Assembly: GCF_000412635.1 (NCBI RefSeq)
Contig: NZ_ASTG01000001.1
Location: 278,904-342,903 of the forward strand
Reading direction: 5' to 3'
Source: Sphingobium bisphenolivorans
Lineage (GTDB): Bacteria; Pseudomonadota; Alphaproteobacteria; Sphingomonadales; Sphingomonadaceae
DNA length: 64,000 bases
Shown: positions 1 through 8,367 of the stretch, piece by piece
How positions within the stretch are numbered: the stretch's first letter is position 1
Layout of the letters: each line of letters begins with the position of its first letter
The notes under the pieces: generated by a model
Database searches by the model: none
The model's input: the letters and a program-made list of their open reading frames with translations, nothing else
What the model was told of the DNA's origin: nothing
Program-made: the position numbers and the translations under genes

Positions 1-1
1 C

Positions 2-694
2 CGTCGTGCGACGTTCAACCTCACCGCTTTCCGTACGGAGATCAAGGATTTCCAGGCGACGGTGAACGGCGGCCAGTTCGGCACTGTGCGCGGCTATCTT
101 GCCAATGCGGACAAGGTTCGCTCGCAGGGCATCGAGGCAGACTTCAAGGTCGTCGCCAGCGATCGCTTCACGGCCTATGCCAACGGCGCTTATACCGACG
201 CCAAATATGTGAAGTTCGTGGACGCACCCTGCCCGCCTGAACTCTCGGGCGGCACGTTCCAGCCTGCAGGCGCTACGCCTGATTATTCCCAGCCGGGCGT
301 TCCGGGTGCGCTCAGCCCGCGAGCTTGCGACATCTCCGGCTCACGCCTTCCCGGCGTCTCGAAATGGGCCTTCTCCTACGGCGCGGAATATAACATTCCC
401 GTCAATCTGCTGGCGAAGGAAGGGCAGATCTACCTTGGCGTAGACGGCAATTACCGCTCGCACTGGAATTCGAACGCTTCGCCATCGATCTACACGGAAG
501 TGAAGGGCTATGCCCTCACCAACTTCCGCGCCGGCTTCCGTGGCGAAGGGTTGGATATTTTCGGCTGGGTCCGCAATGCCTTCGACGTCAACTATATCGA
601 GAATCTTCAGGTTGCCCCCGGCAACACCGGCCTGATCGCCGGTCAGGTGGGCGACCCGCGCACCTGGGGCGGAACGATCAAATTCTCCTTCTGA
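2..694 (+). CDS. TonB-dependent receptor, C-terminal fragment (5' end outside window)
   Basis: The reading frame is open from base 2 and ends at 694. About 230 residues of the C-terminal outer-membrane beta-barrel are present; the plug domain and N-terminus lie upstream of the window. Visible support is alternating aromatic strands, the typical closing stretch (GYALTNFRAGFRGEGLDIF, then a W/N-rich strand), the late G-DPRTWGGTIKFSF strand, and a C-terminal Phe as expected for a BAM substrate. Such receptors import siderophores, cobalamin or carbohydrates using TonB energy. The substrate cannot be told from this fragment. It is followed by a hairpin terminator and then by panB, which is unrelated. 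The family call is firm and the specificity is unknown. Confidence 0.88.
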   Translation, partial: RRATFNLTAFRTEIKDFQATVNGGQFGTVRGYLANADKVRSQGIEADFKVVASDRFTAYANGAYTDAKYVKFVDAPCPPELSGGTFQPAGATPDYSQPGVPGALSPRACDISGSRLPGVSKWAFSYGAEYNIPVNLLAKEGQIYLGVDGNYRSHWNSNASPSIYTEVKGYALTNFRAGFRGEGLDIFGWVRNAFDVNYIENLQVAPGNTGLIAGQVGDPRTWGGTIKFSF

Positions 695-716
695 TCCTGC
701 CGAGGTTCGCCCCGGG

Positions 717-755
717 AGGGCCGGAGCGCGCATCATGCCGCTCCGGCCCTTCTGG
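717..755 (+). terminator. hairpin terminator after the TonB receptor
   Basis: A perfect 12-bp inverted repeat (AGGGCCGGAGCG at 717-728 and its complement at 739-750) with a 10-nt loop lies 22 bases after the receptor stop and is followed by TCTGGCATTT. The T-run is weak, so it is a plausible rather than ideal intrinsic terminator. Confidence 0.6.
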
Positions 756-793
756 CATTTGCGCGCCTGCGCCCCGTCATGTAGAGCGCACCC

Positions 794-1666
794 ATGTCCA
801 CGACCTTCACGCTCGACACTTCGACCAGCCGCGCCAATCCGACGCCCGCGCCGATGAAGCGGCTGACGGTGCCCGCCATCCAGCGCCGCAAGTTCGAAGG
901 AAAGACGCAGGAGCCGCTGGTGATGCTGACCGCCTATACGGCGCGGCAGGCGCAGTTGCTCGACCCGCATTGCGACATGCTGCTGGTCGGGGATTCGCTC
1001 GGCCAGGTGATCTACGGCCTGCCCTCGACCCTGCCCGTTACGCTCGACATGATGATCGCCCATGGCGCCGCCGTGGTGCGCGGCAGCTATCATAGCGTCG
1101 TGCTGGTCGACATGCCCTTCGGCAGCTACGAAGCCTCTCCGCAGCAGGCCTTCGCCAGCGCCAGCCGCGTCATGGCCGAAACGGGCTGCGCGGCCGTCAA
1201 GCTGGAGGGCGGCGTGGCGATGGCGGAAACCATCAGCTTCCTAAGCCAGCGCGGCATTCCGGTGATGGCGCATATCGGCCTCACCCCCCAGGCCGTGAAT
1301 GCGCTGGGCGGCTATGGCGCGCGCGGCAAGAGCCAGGAAGAGCATGCCAAGATCGTCACCGACGCCACCGCCGTCGCGCAAGCCGGCGCCTTCGCCATGG
1401 TGATCGAAGGGGTGATGGAGGATATTGCCGTCGCCGTCACCGCCAGCGTGGACATCCCCGTGATCGGCATCGGCGCCTCTGCCCAATGCGACGGGCAAGT
1501 CCTGGTGGCGGAGGACATGCTGGGCATGTTCGAGCGCGTGCCCCGCTTCGTGAAGCGCTATGAGAATATCGCCGAAACCATCAGCAAGGCCGCCGCTCAA
1601 TATGCCGCCGACGTCCGCAACCGCAGCTTCCCCACGGAAGATCAGGTATATCGGCCCAAAAAGTAA
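794..1666 (+). CDS. panB: 3-methyl-2-oxobutanoate hydroxymethyltransferase (PanB)
   Basis: PanB makes ketopantoate from alpha-ketoisovalerate and 5,10-methylene-THF, the first committed step of pantothenate/CoA synthesis in the cytoplasm. The 290-residue product has family hallmarks: an early [14 protein letters not shown] stretch, the [11 protein letters not shown]g/substrate loop, the AHIGLTPQ motif, the VKLEGG strand and a late [12 protein letters not shown] segment. The length is slightly above the usual 260-280 because of a polar N-terminal extension of about 25 residues, so a start at the internal ATG near 857 ([10 protein letters not shown]) is possible. panC is not adjacent. It is followed after 75 bp by the YfgM-like gene. 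Confidence 0.96.
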   Translation: MSTTFTLDTSTSRANPTPAPMKRLTVPAIQRRKFEGKTQEPLVMLTAYTARQAQLLDPHCDMLLVGDSLGQVIYGLPSTLPVTLDMMIAHGAAVVRGSYHSVVLVDMPFGSYEASPQQAFASASRVMAETGCAAVKLEGGVAMAETISFLSQRGIPVMAHIGLTPQAVNALGGYGARGKSQEEHAKIVTDATAVAQAGAFAMVIEGVMEDIAVAVTASVDIPVIGIGASAQCDGQVLVAEDMLGMFERVPRFVKRYENIAETISKAAAQYAADVRNRSFPTEDQVYRPKK

Positions 1667-1741
1667 TTTGCGTAAGGACTTTGCGCCGCTAATGATCCCG
1701 GCTTCCGCGTGCCTGCGTAAGACGAATTTCTGGAGACACAC

Positions 1742-2440
1742 TTGGCTCTGACGCCGCAAAACAGCGAAGCTTTCATGCGCGAGGTGGATGAGGCCGTTCG
1801 CCAGGATCAGCTGCTGACATTCTGGGAGCGCTTCGGCCGCTGGATCGTCGCGCTGGTGCTGCTGGGCCTCGCGGCCTTCGCCGGCTGGCTCTATTGGCAG
1901 CACCATAGCACGACGGCGTCGCAGGCCGTGTCCGAAGACATGGACAAGGTCCTCACCGCCTCGGCCGGTGGCGGCACGCCCGATCCGAAGCAGCTAGAAG
2001 CGCTGACCAATGCCAGCCAGCCCGGCTTCCGCGCGTCCGCGCTGCTGGTGAAGGCGGGCGACGCCGCTCGCAAGGGCGACAACGAGGCCGCGATCGCCGC
2101 CTATCGGGCCATCGCGAACGATGGCTCGCTCGATCAGCCTTATCGCGATCTGGGGTTGATCCGGCAAACGACGCTGGAATTTGAAAGCCTCAAACCCCAG
2201 CAGGTGGTCGACCGGCTGAAGCCGCTCGCGGTGGAGGGTGCGCCCTGGTTCGGCAGCGCCGGCGAACTGGTGGCGATCGCTTATATGAAGATGCGCAAGC
2301 CCGATCTTGCCGGACCGCTATTCGCGGCCATGGCGAAGGACAGCAATGTGCCGCAATCAATCCGTTCACGCGCGCGACAGATGGCCGGCCTATTGGATGT
2401 TGACGCGGTAGAAACGCCGGCCGAGCCGGCACAGCAGTAA
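1742..2440 (+). CDS. YfgM-like membrane-anchored TPR protein
   Basis: A 232-residue protein with a cytoplasmic N-terminus (about 30 residues), one strong transmembrane helix at roughly 31-50 (WIVALVLLGLAAFAGWLYW), and a periplasmic TPR-like helical domain. This is the architecture of YfgM, an ancillary SecYEG/periplasmic-chaperone partner. The start is a TTG at 1742 preceded by GGAGA at 1732-1736, which is good spacing. Its stop TAA overlaps the next start (TAATG), so it is translationally coupled to bamB. The order yfgM-bamB-der is conserved in proteobacteria and supports an envelope-biogenesis role. The exact biochemical function is inferred from the family only. Confidence 0.85.
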   Translation: MALTPQNSEAFMREVDEAVRQDQLLTFWERFGRWIVALVLLGLAAFAGWLYWQHHSTTASQAVSEDMDKVLTASAGGGTPDPKQLEALTNASQPGFRASALLVKAGDAARKGDNEAAIAAYRAIANDGSLDQPYRDLGLIRQTTLEFESLKPQQVVDRLKPLAVEGAPWFGSAGELVAIAYMKMRKPDLAGPLFAAMAKDSNVPQSIRSRARQMAGLLDVDAVETPAEPAQQ

Positions 2441-3798
2441 TGGGTCGCATGGGGATGCACAGCATGACGAAGTTGGCAGGCGCGCAGCGCGCCGTGACCG
2501 TGGCCCTGATGGTCGCGATGCTCGCCGGGTGCGGCATTGTGGGCGGCAAGAAGGGCGGGCCCAAGACGCCCGTCGTAGGCAAGCGCACCTCCATCCTCAG
2601 CAATGAGCAGGGCGTGGAGGTCGATCCGACGCTGGCGGACGTGCCCGTCGCGCTGCCGGAACCCTATGCCAACGATCAGTGGTCGCAGCCTGGCGGCAGC
2701 CCGGCCAAGACGATGGGCAATCTGGCGCTGAGCGGCTCGCCTTCGCAGGCCTGGTCGACGTCGATCGAAGGCAGCACACCCCGTGCCCGCCTCGCCTCCT
2801 CTCCGGTCGTCGCCAATGGCAAGCTCTATGTCATCGACGCGGGCGCCCATGTCGTCGCGTTCGACGCGGCAAGCGGCGCGAAGCTGTGGCAGACCTCGCT
2901 TCCTGCCGAGGGCAGCGGCCGCGCCCTGTTCGGCGGCGGCGTCAGCATCGTCGACGACAAACTTTATGCCAGCACCGGTATCGGCGATGTCGCGGCGCTC
3001 AACGCTGCGAATGGATCGATCATCTGGAAGAAGCGGCCCGGCGGACCGCTGCGCGGCGCCCCGACCCTCGCCAACGGCCATGTCTATGTGATGGGCCAGG
3101 ACAATCAGATTTTCGCGCTGAACCAGAGCGATGGCGAGATACAGTGGACCGATAGCGGCACGCTTCAGGTCACCGGGATTTTCGGCGTCGCCGCCCCGGC
3201 CGCGGCGCAGGGTACGGTGGTCGCCGGCTACAGTTCGGGCGAACTGACCGCCTATCGTTATGAAAATGGCCGCACACTTTGGGGCGACGCCCTCTCGCGC
3301 ACCAGCATCTCGACGGCAGTGGCGACGCTGACCGACATCGATGCCAATCCGGTGATCGACCGCGGCCGCGTGTTCGCCATCGGTCAGGGCGGCCGCATGG
3401 CCTCCTATGAGTTGGTGAGCGGCCAGCGCCTTTGGGAAATCAACATTGCCGGCATCTCCACCCCATGGGTGGTGGGCGAATGGGTGTTTGCCGTCACGAG
3501 CGACGCGAAGCTGCTCTGCGTCGCCCGCGCCACCGGCAAGATCCGCTGGATCAGCCAGCTACGCCGCTGGGAAAAGGAAAAGAAGAAGGACAAGGCGATC
3601 CGCTGGACCGGCCCGGTCCTGGCCGGCGGCCGCCTGGTGCTGGTCTCGACGCATGGCGACCTCAACTATGTCGATCCCACGACAGGCCAGATCCAGGCGC
3701 AGGTCGACATCGGCCGCTCCATGTCGTTGTCACCGGTGGTCGCGAACAGCACGCTCTACATCCTTGCCGATGACGGGAAGCTGACGGCGTTTCGCTGA
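2440..3798 (+). CDS. bamB: outer membrane assembly lipoprotein BamB
   Basis: BamB is the beta-propeller lipoprotein of the BAM complex that inserts outer-membrane proteins. The 452-residue product has a signal peptide ending in a lipobox (LAGC, Cys31 from the first ATG). Alternative ATGs at residues 4, 6 and 9 give a more typical signal length. After a Pro/Gly-rich linker come repeated PQQ-like blades (for example GKLYVIDAGAHVVAFDAASGAKLWQ split over two strands, then NGHVYVMGQDNQIFALN). It overlaps the upstream YfgM-like gene by one base and lies just before der, the conserved order. This window also has a TolC-family protein, LptD and SurA, which fits an envelope-assembly neighbourhood. Confidence 0.92.
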   Translation: MGRMGMHSMTKLAGAQRAVTVALMVAMLAGCGIVGGKKGGPKTPVVGKRTSILSNEQGVEVDPTLADVPVALPEPYANDQWSQPGGSPAKTMGNLALSGSPSQAWSTSIEGSTPRARLASSPVVANGKLYVIDAGAHVVAFDAASGAKLWQTSLPAEGSGRALFGGGVSIVDDKLYASTGIGDVAALNAANGSIIWKKRPGGPLRGAPTLANGHVYVMGQDNQIFALNQSDGEIQWTDSGTLQVTGIFGVAAPAAAQGTVVAGYSSGELTAYRYENGRTLWGDALSRTSISTAVATLTDIDANPVIDRGRVFAIGQGGRMASYELVSGQRLWEINIAGISTPWVVGEWVFAVTSDAKLLCVARATGKIRWISQLRRWEKEKKKDKAIRWTGPVLAGGRLVLVSTHGDLNYVDPTTGQIQAQVDIGRSMSLSPVVANSTLYILADDGKLTAFR

Positions 3799-3822
3799 CA
3801 CGACCCACGATATAAGCTAAGC

Positions 3823-3888
3823 GTGCTCCTGCGAAGGCCGGAGCCCAGTTCCACCCTCTGGACTGGGCTCCGGCCTTCGCAGGAGCAC
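3823..3888. repeat. extragenic palindrome, family A, complete copy
   Basis: A near-perfect inverted repeat: 27-bp arms at 3823-3849 (beginning GTGCTCCTGCGAAGGCCGG) and 3862-3888, with a 12-nt spacer whose CCA/TGG ends can pair further. It sits between bamB and der. Related but decayed copies lie at 10062-10089 and 44722-44805, so this is a dispersed repeat and not a gene-specific terminator, though it can fold as one. Confidence 0.85.
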
Positions 3889-3945
3889 TGACATTTTCAG
3901 GCCCGGCCTTTGAAACGGGCGTTTTTTAAAGGAAACGGGCTGATC

Positions 3946-5325
3946 ATGCTGCCCATAGTTGCCATTGTCGGCCGTCCCAACGTGGGCAAGTCCACCCTCT
4001 TCAACCGTCTCGTCGGCAAGAAGCTGGCGCTGGTGGACGATCAACCCGGTGTCACCCGCGACCGGCGGGAGGGGCAGGCGAACCTGCTCGGGGTCGATTT
4101 CACCGTCATCGACACCGCCGGATACGAGGATGAGGATCCGCAGACGCTCCCCGGCCGCATGCGGCTCCAGACGCAGGCAGCGGTGGAGAATGCCGACGTC
4201 GCGCTGTTCGTCGTCGACGCCCGCGCCGGCATCACCCCGCTGGACGAGGAAATCGCCCGCTGGCTGCGCGAGGGTGAGGCGCCTGTGGTCCTGATGGCGA
4301 ACAAGGCTGAAGGGCGGGCCGGCGACGATGGCGTCATGGAGGCGTTCAGCCTTGGCCTCGGCGATCCCGTGCCCTTTTCCGCCGAACATGGTCAGGGGCT
4401 GGCCGACCTGTTTCAGGCGCTGCTGCCCTTTATCGACCGCGAGGCTGAGGAAGAGGAGGAGGGCGAACTGTCGGAGGAGGATCTGGAATCCGCCCCGCTG
4501 AAGCTCGCCATCGTCGGCCGTCCCAATGCGGGCAAATCGACCCTCATCAATCGGTTGCTGGGCGAAAACCGCCTGCTGACCGGTCCCGAAGCGGGCATCA
4601 CGCGCGACAGCATCGCCGTGGACTGGCAATGGACCGACCCGCGCGATGAGGATGCCGAACCCCGCCCCGTCCGCCTGATCGACACTGCCGGCATGCGCAA
4701 GCGCGCCAAGGTTCAGGACAAGCTGGAAAAGCTTGCCGTTTCTGACGGCCTGAACGCCGTGAACTTCGCCGAAGTCGTCGTGCTGCTGCTCGATTCCACC
4801 CGCGGTCTGGAGGCGCAGGACCTGCGCATCGCCGACAAGGTGCTGGAGGAAGGCCGCGCCCTGGTCGTCGCACTCAACAAATGGGACACGGTGGAACACG
4901 GCTCGGCGCTCTACCAGGGGATCAAGCAGGCCCTCTCCGACGGCCTCGCCCAGATACGCGGCGTGCCGATCATGACCGTCTCGGGCGCGACTGGCAAAGG
5001 GCTGGACGACCTCATCCGCGTCGCCTTCGAAACCCGCACCGCCTGGTCGCAGCGCGTGTCGACCGGCATCCTCAACCGCTGGTTCGAGCGCGCGCTGGAA
5101 GCCAATCCCCCACCCGCCCCCGGCGGCAAGCGCATCAAGCTGCGCTACATCACCCAGAACAAGACCCGCCCCCCGACCTTCGTGCTGTTCGGGACGCGGC
5201 TGGACGAGCTGCCGGAGAGCTACCGCCGCTATCTCGTCAACGGCATTCGCAAGGAACTGGGCTTCGGCGCCGTGCCGGTTCGCCTGACGCTGCGCAGCGC
5301 CAAAAATCCCTATGCCAGCAAGTGA
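3946..5325 (+). CDS. der: ribosome-assembly GTPase Der (EngA)
   Basis: Der is an essential double-GTPase needed for 50S subunit maturation. Two G domains are visible: the first with GRPNVGKS at residues 9-16 and DTAGYED, the second with GRPNAGKS, DTAGMRKR and NKWD. An acidic EEEEEGELSEEDLE linker joins them and a KH-like C-terminal domain follows. The start was set at ATG 3946 (MLPIVAIVGRPNVG), which matches the family N-terminus and has AAAGGAAA upstream. An in-frame TTG at 3910 would add 12 residues but runs through a G/C-then-T-rich stretch that looks untranslated. The product is 459 residues. The stop overlaps the tusA-like gene by 14 bp. Confidence 0.96.
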   Translation: MLPIVAIVGRPNVGKSTLFNRLVGKKLALVDDQPGVTRDRREGQANLLGVDFTVIDTAGYEDEDPQTLPGRMRLQTQAAVENADVALFVVDARAGITPLDEEIARWLREGEAPVVLMANKAEGRAGDDGVMEAFSLGLGDPVPFSAEHGQGLADLFQALLPFIDREAEEEEEGELSEEDLESAPLKLAIVGRPNAGKSTLINRLLGENRLLTGPEAGITRDSIAVDWQWTDPRDEDAEPRPVRLIDTAGMRKRAKVQDKLEKLAVSDGLNAVNFAEVVVLLLDSTRGLEAQDLRIADKVLEEGRALVVALNKWDTVEHGSALYQGIKQALSDGLAQIRGVPIMTVSGATGKGLDDLIRVAFETRTAWSQRVSTGILNRWFERALEANPPPAPGGKRIKLRYITQNKTRPPTFVLFGTRLDELPESYRRYLVNGIRKELGFGAVPVRLTLRSAKNPYASK

Positions 5326-5524
5326 GCCGGTCCATATCGACGCCAGAGGCATGAAGTGCCCCTGGCCCGCACTGCGCGTGGCGCGGGCGATGCGGGCGGC
5401 CGATGCCGTGACGATCGAGGCTGACGACCCGGTCGCCCCCAGCGAACTGGCGGCGCTCGCCCGCCAGCAGGGCTGGTCCTTCGTCGCCGACGAAGGACAT
5501 GTCTTCGCCTTCCGCCGCGGCTAA
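5312..5524 (+). CDS. TusA/SirA-family sulfurtransferase
   Basis: A 70-residue protein of the TusA fold. TusA-like proteins carry a persulfide on the Cys of a CPxP motif and pass sulfur to tRNA thiolation, molybdenum cofactor or other acceptors. Here the motif is KCPWP with Cys16, followed by the helix ALRVARAMR, and the small alpha/beta domain ends in a typical DEGHVFAFRR strand. The gene starts inside the end of der (14-bp overlap), so it is probably translated from the same mRNA. The family is clear, but assignment to TusA itself as opposed to YedF or another paralogue is not. Confidence 0.85.
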   Translation: MPASEPVHIDARGMKCPWPALRVARAMRAADAVTIEADDPVAPSELAALARQQGWSFVADEGHVFAFRRG

Positions 5525-5548
5525 GATGGTCCATTCCGTAAAGGCGGC

Positions 5549-5563
5549 TTAACCGGCTGTTTA
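5549..5563. promoter_or_regulatory. near-consensus CtrA-type box upstream of the Hpt gene
   Basis: TTAA at 5549-5552, seven bases (CCGGCTG), then TTTA at 5560-5563. The alphaproteobacterial CtrA consensus is TTAA-N7-TTAA, so this is 7 of 8 positions. It lies 46 bp before the preferred start of the Hpt protein. Binding is inferred only. Confidence 0.35.
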
Positions 5564-5608
5564 CGCACGGCTTCTATGATGTGCCGGCAGAACAGGGAGT
5601 GTCGCCAG

Positions 5609-6049
5609 GTGTCATATCAAGAGGCTGAGCTGGTCAACTGGACCGACCTTGCCAAGAGCAGGGCGGAACTGGGCAGCGCCTTCCTCCGGATTCTCGGCTA
5701 TTTTCGGGAAGATGGGGTGAAGGCGATCACTGCCATCGAAGATGCGATTCGCGCGAGCAACGCGATCGCTTTGGTGACGCCTGCCCACACGCTCAAGGGC
5801 GAATCGGCGCAGTTCGGCGCCTACCGCCTCAGCAGCATGGCCGAGACGATCGAGATGGTCGCGCGGCGCTGCGTCGAAACCCGCGAGGGTCCGGACGAAT
5901 TGATCGAAGTGGTCGTGGCGCTGCGTCCCTGCTTCACGGAAACCTTGGCGCTTCTGGAGCGCGACTCCAACCCCTTGGTGGCACGCCGCCCGACTTCTTT
6001 CGGCCGCCGTGCCGACGCGCCGGCACAAGGATTTGGCCGAGCGGTATAA
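5609..6049 (+). CDS. Hpt-domain phosphotransfer protein
   Basis: A small (about 146-residue) histidine phosphotransfer protein. The Hpt signature AHTLKGES is present with phospho-acceptor His60, inside a four-helix bundle that begins with WTDLAKSRAELG and continues with ILGYFREDGVKAI. These proteins relay phosphate between a hybrid histidine kinase and a response regulator. GTG 5609 was chosen as start because GGGAG lies 9 bases upstream. In-frame ATGs at 5576 and 5579 would add up to 11 unlikely residues (Cys/Arg-rich). The C-terminal 30 residues are basic and probably disordered. No kinase or receiver gene is adjacent, so the pathway is unknown. Confidence 0.82.
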   Translation: MSYQEAELVNWTDLAKSRAELGSAFLRILGYFREDGVKAITAIEDAIRASNAIALVTPAHTLKGESAQFGAYRLSSMAETIEMVARRCVETREGPDELIEVVVALRPCFTETLALLERDSNPLVARRPTSFGRRADAPAQGFGRAV

Positions 6050-6091
6050 TCGCACAACTTCGTATTGAAATGAAACGGGTCGTTCCCCCAT

Positions 6092-7087
6092 ATGGCGGGC
6101 ATGACCCATTTTTCCGTTCTGGACCTCGTCCCCGTCGTTGAAGGCAGCACCGCGCGCGAGGCTCTCGCCCGATCAGTCGATTTCGCGGCGCATGCCGAAG
6201 CCTTGGGCTTTCACCGCTACTGGGTAGCGGAGCATCATGGCATGCCGGGGATCGCCTCCGCCGCTACCGCTGTCGTGCTCGCCCATATCGGCCAGGCAAC
6301 CAGCAGCATTCGTATCGGCGCAGGCGGCATCATGCTGCCAAATCATGCGCCGCTGCTGATCGCTGAGCAGTTCGGCACGTTGGCGGCGCTGTTCCCGGGC
6401 CGCGTCGATCTGGGCCTTGGCCGTGCGCCTGGTTCCGATCAACGCGTGGCACAGGCGATGCGCCGCACGCTGGCGAGCGGGCCGGACGAATTTCCGCGCG
6501 ATGTCATGGAACTTCAAGCCTATTTCGCGGGCGACGAGCGCCTCGGCTTTCAGGCGACACCGGCGGCAGGGGAAGATGTGCCGCTGTGGATTCTCGGCTC
6601 CAGCCTTTATGGCGCCCAGTTGGCGGCGGCTCTCGGCCTGCCCTATGCCTTCGCTTCCCATTTCGCGCCCGCCGCGCTGGAGGATGCGATCGCCATCTAT
6701 CGCCGTGACTTTCGGCCGTCGGCACAGCTCGATCGCCCCTATGTCATGGCCGGCTTCAACGTCTTCGCGGCCGATAGCGCTGAGGAGGCCCTCCTGCTCG
6801 CGACATCGATGCAGCAGGCCTTCGTGCGCCTGCGCACGGGTCAGCCCGGCAAGCTGCGCCCACCCGTGCCCGGCTATTTCGAGAGCCTGCCGCCGCAGTT
6901 TCAGGCGATGCTGCGCGATGTGCTGAGCGCATCGAGCATCGGCACGCAGGATGATGTCGCGCGCGACCTGTCGGCCTTTATCGAGCGGACCGGCGTGGAC
7001 GAGCTGATCCTCGGGGGCCAGATCTATGATTTCGAGGCCCGCAAGCGCAGCCTGGAAATCGCGATGGCGGCTGCACGCACGCTCTGA
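6092..7087 (+). CDS. LLM-class flavin-dependent oxidoreductase (luciferase-like)
   Basis: A 331-residue (beta/alpha)8 barrel protein of the bacterial luciferase-like monooxygenase superfamily, YhbW-like subgroup. Seen motifs are [13 protein letters not shown] near residue 40, the [16 protein letters not shown] strand/loop, the [24 protein letters not shown] block, and a C-terminal [12 protein letters not shown]. Such enzymes use reduced FMN(H2) or F420 to oxidise diverse substrates; the substrate cannot be predicted. ATG 6092 and ATG 6101 are both possible starts. The gene is monocistronic and runs toward the convergent acyltransferase, only 7 bp from its stop. Confidence 0.88.
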   Translation: MAGMTHFSVLDLVPVVEGSTAREALARSVDFAAHAEALGFHRYWVAEHHGMPGIASAATAVVLAHIGQATSSIRIGAGGIMLPNHAPLLIAEQFGTLAALFPGRVDLGLGRAPGSDQRVAQAMRRTLASGPDEFPRDVMELQAYFAGDERLGFQATPAAGEDVPLWILGSSLYGAQLAAALGLPYAFASHFAPAALEDAIAIYRRDFRPSAQLDRPYVMAGFNVFAADSAEEALLLATSMQQAFVRLRTGQPGKLRPPVPGYFESLPPQFQAMLRDVLSASSIGTQDDVARDLSAFIERTGVDELILGGQIYDFEARKRSLEIAMAAARTL

Positions 7088-7094
7088 AGCGGCC

Positions 7095-8165
7095 TCACAC
7101 CCTCGCGAGCCGCCCGCCGCTCAGTAGCCGTGCCGCACCCGGCGCCGTGCGGTTGAGCAGCGAGCCCAGCAGGACGACGGCGAACAGCACGAGCAGCGGC
7201 TGCACGAGCAGATAGGCAGGATAAAGCGGCGACCCCAGCTTTCCGAACACCGTGCCCAACAGTGGCCCGCCGAGCCAGATCAGGATAAGGTGCGAGCAGA
7301 AGAACAGAAAGGCATAGGGCTCTATGCGCAGCAACATGCCGCGCGCCGGACTGCCCGCCAAACCCCATGCCAGGCGCCAGAAGAAGAGCGCGGCGGAGAC
7401 ACGCACTGCCAGATCCAGCGCGGCGGCTCCTATGCTCGGCGGTCCGGGCACGGGATGCATCGAGAGGTAAAGCTGCACCGGCATGAGCAGCAGAAACGGC
7501 ATCGCGGCGGCGAGCCGAGGCAGGGCGATGACCCGGTCGGCCAGCCCCTCCCGCCTTGCGATGATGCCCATGACAAAGAAGAAGAGAATCGACGCGCGCA
7601 TCAGCACCGGCGGCCCCCAGCCTAGCAGGTGGGAGAGCGCCGCGCCCAGCGCGATCAGCGCCAGCGCGCGCCCCGGCAGCCGGACGAACAGCGGCGCCGC
7701 GACCATGCACAGGAACAGGTCGCGCAGGAACGGCATCTGGACGTTGATGTCTGGATTGCGGCTGACGATGAACAGTTCCTCGAACATCCAGTCCGTCGAT
7801 TGCGGCACTGGGGCCGACAGGCCCAGCGCCCAGGCGGCGCCCGACACGAACAGGATCGCCAGCGCATTCCACAGGATCATCGGCAGCAATATGGTGCGCA
7901 TCTTGCGGCCGACATGGCGCACCCAATGCTGGGTGTGGGACGAAGCCTCGACCAGCCAGCCCGAAATCAGGCCGAGCAGCGGCACGGCGCTGCGGCCGAA
8001 AACCTCCATCAGGCCCCAGCGCAGGCTGTCCTGCGGCGTGCCGCGCAGCACTTCCAGATCATGACCGTTAAGGCCGGTCCAGGCATGGACATAGACCACG
8101 CCGACGATGCAGATGACACGGGCTATAGCGATGGCATCGGATCGCCGTGCCGCATCGGCCGTCAT
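7095..8165 (-). CDS. acyltransferase-3 family integral membrane protein
   Basis: About 356 residues with roughly ten hydrophobic helices. The first helix carries the family pattern (AIAIARVICIVGVVYVHAW, with the conserved His), and helix 2 has FGRSAVPLLGLISGW. Acyltransferase-3 proteins O-acetylate or succinylate surface sugars and exopolysaccharide. Start ATG 8165 places the first helix at the N-terminus. The frame stays open upstream to 8294 with a basic, unlikely extension. It is divergent from the HerA-like gene and convergent with the LLM oxidoreductase. No polysaccharide cluster is adjacent, so the acceptor is unknown. Confidence 0.82.
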   Translation of the reverse strand: MTADAARRSDAIAIARVICIVGVVYVHAWTGLNGHDLEVLRGTPQDSLRWGLMEVFGRSAVPLLGLISGWLVEASSHTQHWVRHVGRKMRTILLPMILWNALAILFVSGAAWALGLSAPVPQSTDWMFEELFIVSRNPDINVQMPFLRDLFLCMVAAPLFVRLPGRALALIALGAALSHLLGWGPPVLMRASILFFFVMGIIARREGLADRVIALPRLAAAMPFLLLMPVQLYLSMHPVPGPPSIGAAALDLAVRVSAALFFWRLAWGLAGSPARGMLLRIEPYAFLFFCSHLILIWLGGPLLGTVFGKLGSPLYPAYLLVQPLLVLFAVVLLGSLLNRTAPGAARLLSGGRLARV

Positions 8166-8367
8166 AGTCTCTAGCAAACGAGCATCCTGAAATTGTTGAT
8201 CCTCAACGGCCAAGGTCCGCAAAGGCTCCGCCGCTGATCCCTGACCACGCCGCGCGCGGAAAATCCAGCGCCGAGCGCGGGCACGATAAGCCAAATCTTT
8301 ACCAGTCGGCTGATATTTCGTTCCATCGTGCCGGAAGCGGGTCCGGCCGAGGGGGACAGGAAGGCTT

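Noticed and set aside
3901..3927. GCCCG/CGGGC hairpin with a T-run before der, considered as a terminator
   Set aside because: The stem is only 5 bp with a 10-nt loop, and it lies directly before the der ribosome site, so attenuation or chance is as likely.
3817..5352. A 511-codon minus-strand frame over der
   Set aside because: Antisense to an essential gene with both G domains intact.
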